Shown: piece by piece, positions 59,268 through 64,000 of the stretch
Position numbering within the stretch: the stretch's first letter is position 1
How the letters are laid out: each line of letters begins with the position of its first letter
Assembly: GCF_907164915.1 (NCBI RefSeq)
Contig: NC_061863.1
Coordinates: 4,022,340 to 4,086,339, forward strand
Direction: 5' to 3'
Origin: Impatiens glandulifera
Taxonomy: Eukaryota; Streptophyta; Magnoliopsida; Ericales; Balsaminaceae
Length of the DNA stretch: 64,000 nt
Notes under the pieces: model-generated
What the model was told of the DNA's origin: nothing
Seen by the model: only the letters and a program-made list of their open reading frames with translations
Databases searched by the model: none
Translations under genes and position numbers: made by a program

Positions 59268-61790
59268 CTAAGGTCTATAACTCTATATACGAATTCATTG
59301 ATTGTTGTATTATTGGAAAACATGTGAGTATTTTACCGGTTGTATAATGAAATAATACTATTTTACTTATAAAAATATTATTTTTAAGAACAAATATAGT
59401 AGATTCGATTTCAAGATAAAAAAGCGTTGCCTACTCACTGAAAGGAGAGCAACTATAACAACTTTTGCGAAGGCAGAAAAAATGACTACTAAACTGAATA
59501 GACCGAATTTTTATCTATCAAATTTGAAAATTTGAATTTGAATTTTATTTTCGGTTTCGAATTGAATTTTAAACCAATTCGAATTCAAATACGATTATCG
59601 AGTTGATTTCAACTCGAAAACCAAACTAAAAATCAATTATTTTTTATTTTATTTTATTATATATAATTAAATTAAATTATTTAATTTATTAAAAAAAATT
59701 GAATTTGGTTCAAATTCATATTATTCGATTTGAATCGAAAATCAAATTCGAATTCGGTTTGATTTTCGAATTGGTTAAAAAAATTCAAAGAATTTGAACC
59801 GAGAATTTCGAATAACTCAAAAACCAAACCGATTAACACCCCTAATTATTACTTAGGAGTTAGAGGTAAGTATATTTTAATTTTATATATATATATATAT
59901 ATTGCAAAATTAAAAGCATTAAGTAACAGTATACTTATAAAGATATTATATAAAGTTTCTTTACTAATCAAGACATTAAAAAAAAGTAAATAAAGTTTCT
60001 TTACTAACTATCAAGAGATTAATTAAAGTGTCTTTAATGTTAGGAGTATACTAAAAAATAAAGGCATAATAAAATCAATAAAATACAAAAAGTAAAGACA
60101 AAATTGATGTATAACCGAACTAATGCAATCTTATTCAAAATGATTAAAATATATGCATCACAAACCAATAAAAATATATAACTAACCAAAGTTAAGTGAG
60201 TGACATAATAAATTAGAATGAAATGAACATGACATGATTTGTTCTATAATATAATTTGATTAGATATAAAGTTCTACCAAAACATAATAATATTTAATGT
60301 ACTTGATGTCAAATTAAGAACAATGTAATTCTTTTCGGCAAAACATAGTCTATATATAGGACCGGCCCTAGGGTAAGCCTGACAAGCCGGACAGCACATT
60401 TAATAAAATATATAATTTATATATAGATAAATATATAAGATATACAGATAAATATATGATCTTTAAGCATATAACATTGTAGCATAGTGGTTTCTCTATA
60501 ATTGCGTCATCTTAGTCGGTCCGCCTCATCCCCAAAGTTTTGAGGCCCAGTTGAAAAAATAAATTATTATTATTTTTTATTTAATTTATTTGTTATATTG
60601 AAACATAATAGTTTTGTAATTAAATTAATATAAATGATTTAATTAATTGGTTAAATAATTTAGAAGTATTGTTAAAGTTCTGAGTTCAATATCAATAGTT
60701 TTATTTTTGTAGAAATCATAAGAGTTATGACAAATTCGTCTCACCTTCATCATAATCGACCTTAAGTGAGGTAGTTAGGCCGGCTAGGATCACCATTTCC
60801 TCAAGCACAAAATAAAAAAGTGCACTAATAAAGTTGGAATCTTTTGGCTACAACGTGTAACCTACCAATTTAACCAACTATATTAATTTTTATTTTATTT
60901 TTTATTATTAATACTTATACAAAACTATTATATTTAATAAATTTAATATAAAATATACATACTAAAAAACACAATAATAAATTTACTTTTTTTTCACTTA
61001 AGACATCTCAAAACCTCACTATCAACTTGTGTTATTAATACAAATTCAAACAAATAAAGATATGCATCGAAACACAAATACATATTAAATTTTCAATAAA
61101 TCATAAAAGATTGATTAAATTTTTGAAAATTTATTAAATGTTATTATCATTTTTTAACATGATGTTTTATTTTGATGAAAGAGGTATAGCTATGTCTACC
61201 TCAAAATTTTGATAAAAAAAAATAAGAAATAAATAAATTGATTAAATTATTGTTGTGATGGTTGAGTTTTGAGATAAAATTGGATTTTATCTTAATAACT
61301 CATTCATCAAAGTCTTTGAGTATTTTGTAATAATTATTTTTAAAATTTATTAAAAGAAAAAGAAAAAATAATTTCATTTTATTATGAAAATTATATTGAA
61401 TTATAATAAACTTTTTAGTTGGAAAGTGTATTAAAAAATTGATTTTTAACAAATTTTTAAATAATATGAAAAAAAAATTTAATTATTATTTTTATATATT
61501 TTGCTTTGACTTTTGACAAAATATATCATATTGTTAAAATATATTATAAAATTAGAATAATATTTTATAATATAATATTAATATATATATAATTAGATTT
61601 AATTAATGTATTATTTATTATCATATTTGTTTTTTTAATGAGAGATGACTTAATATGTTTGGAATCCATAAAATAAAAATAATAAAGAGTTTTCATTTTT
61701 TTAATTCCATCTTTCGTTGCCTCATTGGTGGCGGCCAGAAGAGTGTGTTTGATTTATTTTAATAATTGTTTTACTCATACCAAATGTGTT
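58701..61790. other. AT-rich gene-free region with microsatellites and old repeats
   Basis: (AT)n microsatellites at about 58908-58930, 59236-59264 and 59883-59901. A block rich in AATTCGAATTTG/TTCGGTTTGATTTTC phrases (59520-59845) and one with GGACCGGCCCTAGGG and GTCGGTCCGCCTCATCCCC (60358-60560) resemble old non-autonomous elements. No gene or RNA recognised. Confidence 0.5.
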
Positions 61791-61883
61791 CATTAATATG
61801 AATTACAACTAAACATTTTCAAATGATTAACCATTAGACTAAAATTTCTAAATATTAGGAATTTAAATTTATTAATACATTAA

Positions 61884-61922
<39 letters not shown>

Positions 61923-63700
61923 TTTTATTCTTTAAATCTATTGAATACATTGAATTTCATTATATTTTATTTATTCAGTTGCTTAATTTATTAACTAAAA
62001 TATCAAACTCTTCTTATTTTATAAAATAAAAAAATATATTTATAACAATTTAACCAATTAAAATCTCAAACAAATTATATTTTATTAAACAATTTTTAAA
62101 AAATCAATTAAATTTAAAATACCTCAACATCAAACACGCTCTTAAAGGTGGTTGTTGAGTGATTATTTGAAAAAACAAAAAACAAAATTTGATCAAATAA
62201 AAGATATTTTAATAATTGAGATGATAAATTAAACAATTTAATTAAAAACTAATATACTTGTTTGATAATAGGCTATAAAAATTAAATTGAATTATAAATT
62301 TAATTAAAAACAAAATAATTTAATATTTTTATTAATTAATTAAGTAATAAAGATATATAATATTACTTGAAAATCAATCAAGAAATGATGTAGATTAAGC
62401 ATTTAACCTTTAATAGCCAAGTGTTTAATTCTTACTTGAATAATGAAAATTATATAATTAATTATTAATTATGATATCCATTTTGAATTTGATCAGACGG
62501 TCACTTTCAGCAAATTGAAATGATCATTACAAATGGACGGTTTTGATTTCGGACAATTGTAATAAATTAATTTAGATGTTATTATCATTTATCACTATGG
62601 TGTTTTATTTTAATAAGAGAAGTATAAAACCTAAAATCAAACTTGGTTTTTTCTTATTCATTACATCATAACCAACTTTTTTTAAAATTAAAATTCAGAA
62701 GAAAAAAATACATCAATTGATATGTAATTTATTTTTTTATGATATTTTAAATTATTAAACAAAAAAATATTTATAAAATATTTTTATGTTTATACATAAA
62801 CTGTTTTTAGATAATAACATATATTATTTTTAATTAGGAACCATTGGACTTAACTTTCTAAATATTAAGAATTTAAATTTATTAATATAAACCATTTTAT
62901 CTTTAAAAAATCAAATAATTTCAAAATAACTATGCAAATAATCTCTAAGACTTCGTTTGAAGTTGAATAGAGTTTATTTATTTAAAAATCTTTATATTAT
63001 ATTGATTATTTAATTTATTAATTAAAATATTAATTTTTTTTATTTTATAAAACATAAAAATATTATAATAATTTAATTAATTAAAAACCCAAATAAATTA
63101 TATTTTTATTAAATAATATTTTTCAAAAATCAATTAAATTTAAAACAACTCAATATCAAGCTCTTAGAGGTGGTTGATATGTGATTATTTGAAAAAAAAA
63201 AAAAAAATTATATTTGATCAAATAAAAGATAAATTAAATAATTCAATTAAAAACTATTTATTTATTTGTAAAATAAAATAAAATTGAACTATTAATTTAA
63301 AAATCTCATTTAATAACAAATCAAATTATCCCAAACCATAAAAAAGAGTGCTTATGAGAAAAACAAATTTCAATTCCCAAATAAAAGCATTTTCAATGAA
63401 AGTAGATTTTCATTTAATGTAATGGTAGTTATCTTTAATTCATAATAAAATATTTTATTATAAAAAATAAATAAAAATATTTTGATTAAGTGATAAAGAT
63501 ATATATAATACTACTTAAAAATCAATCCAGAAATTATCTAGATAAGTACATAAGTCCTTAATCTTTAATAGACAAGTGTGTAATTATTTTGAATTTAATC
63601 AGACGGTCAAGAATCTATCACTTCCATCATATTCAAATGGACGGTCTAGATTTCCGACAATACTTTACCCATTTATCAATTCAAGAATCTTTACCCTCTT
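61791..63700. repeat. Diverged ~1-kb tandem duplication
   Basis: Blocks in 61800-62580 recur in the same order about 1.02-1.1 kb downstream: TTTCTAAATATTA(G)GAATTTAAATTTATTAAT, GTGATTATTTGAAAAAA followed by GATCAAATAAAAGAT, and TTGAATTT(G/A)ATCAGACGGTCA followed by AAATGGACGGT. A further partial copy of the last block is at 63695-63740. An (AT)n tract is at 61884-61920. Non-coding. Confidence 0.65.
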
Positions 63701-64000
63701 TATTCAAATGGACTGTCTAGACAACAGTACCTTTACCCTCTTTATCAATTTTTATCACTTTTTATTTAACATTTAATCATTAAACCCCCTTTAATCATTA
63801 AAAACCGACAAGAGAAAAAGAGAAAGTGAAATATTGTAGAACACTAGAACTTGTATTATAAAAGACACGGGTGATAGAGCATATAACAAAAAAAACATTA
63901 AACTTGAGATCAAGTATCTCTAGACACCTCAACTTTTTTTTATGGATTTTGGAATATATGTTAGATACAAACTCTTCAACCGCAAATGTTTCAAGTGAGT

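Overview
The window is nuclear DNA of a flowering plant, almost certainly a eudicot. It is AT-rich, has many short GT-AG introns, (AT)n tracts and plant-specific protein families. No prokaryotic or organellar features are seen. The species cannot be named from the sequence.

Host genes in order: an Alba-family RGG nucleic-acid-binding protein (minus, 3' end cut by the window start); an intronless mitochondrial P-class PPR protein (4430-6040, +); a ten-exon phospholipase D delta (7308-12274, +); a type 1 non-specific lipid-transfer protein (36045-36413, -); the SSU-processome WD40 protein UTP21 (38810-46786, +, 18 coding exons, 910 aa); a plastid-type DNL zinc-finger/HSP70-escort protein (47465-48331, -); and a two-exon defensin-like peptide (56000-56316, -). 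I assembled multi-exon models by following splice sites and codon phase.

Between the PLD and lipid-transfer genes sits one mobile element of 22,176 bp (12563-34738). It has about 575-bp terminal inverted repeats and a perfect 9-bp target-site duplication (GATGAATAG), which marks a recent Mutator-like (MULE) insertion. It carries five genes: two Ulp1-like (C48) cysteine protease genes (copy A with two homopolymer frame problems, copy B intact at 1112 aa), a single-exon plant-mobile-domain/DUF7745-like protein, an intact FAR1/FHY3-type MULE transposase (723 aa), and a spliced 224-aa tandem-BRCT protein related to the C-terminus of plant BRCA1/BARD1. Its non-coding DNA is full of a palindromic motif, GCGAA-N6-TTCGC, a 136-bp satellite and TIR-like modules lying between the gene cassettes. 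This suggests it was assembled from several smaller elements. Together the cargo (transposase, deSUMOylase-like proteases, silencing-related PMD-like protein, DNA-repair-like BRCT protein) is the most unusual thing in the window.

A second, decayed MULE lies at about 50501-55890. It has about 110-bp inverted ends, a broken DUF1985/Ulp1-type gene without its protease domain on +, a ruined MURA N-terminus on -, a roughly 195-bp-arm inverted duplication, and its own dispersed TTCGCGAA motif. The last 7.5 kb is AT-rich intergenic DNA with a degenerate LTR-like/minisatellite block and a diverged ~1-kb tandem duplication.
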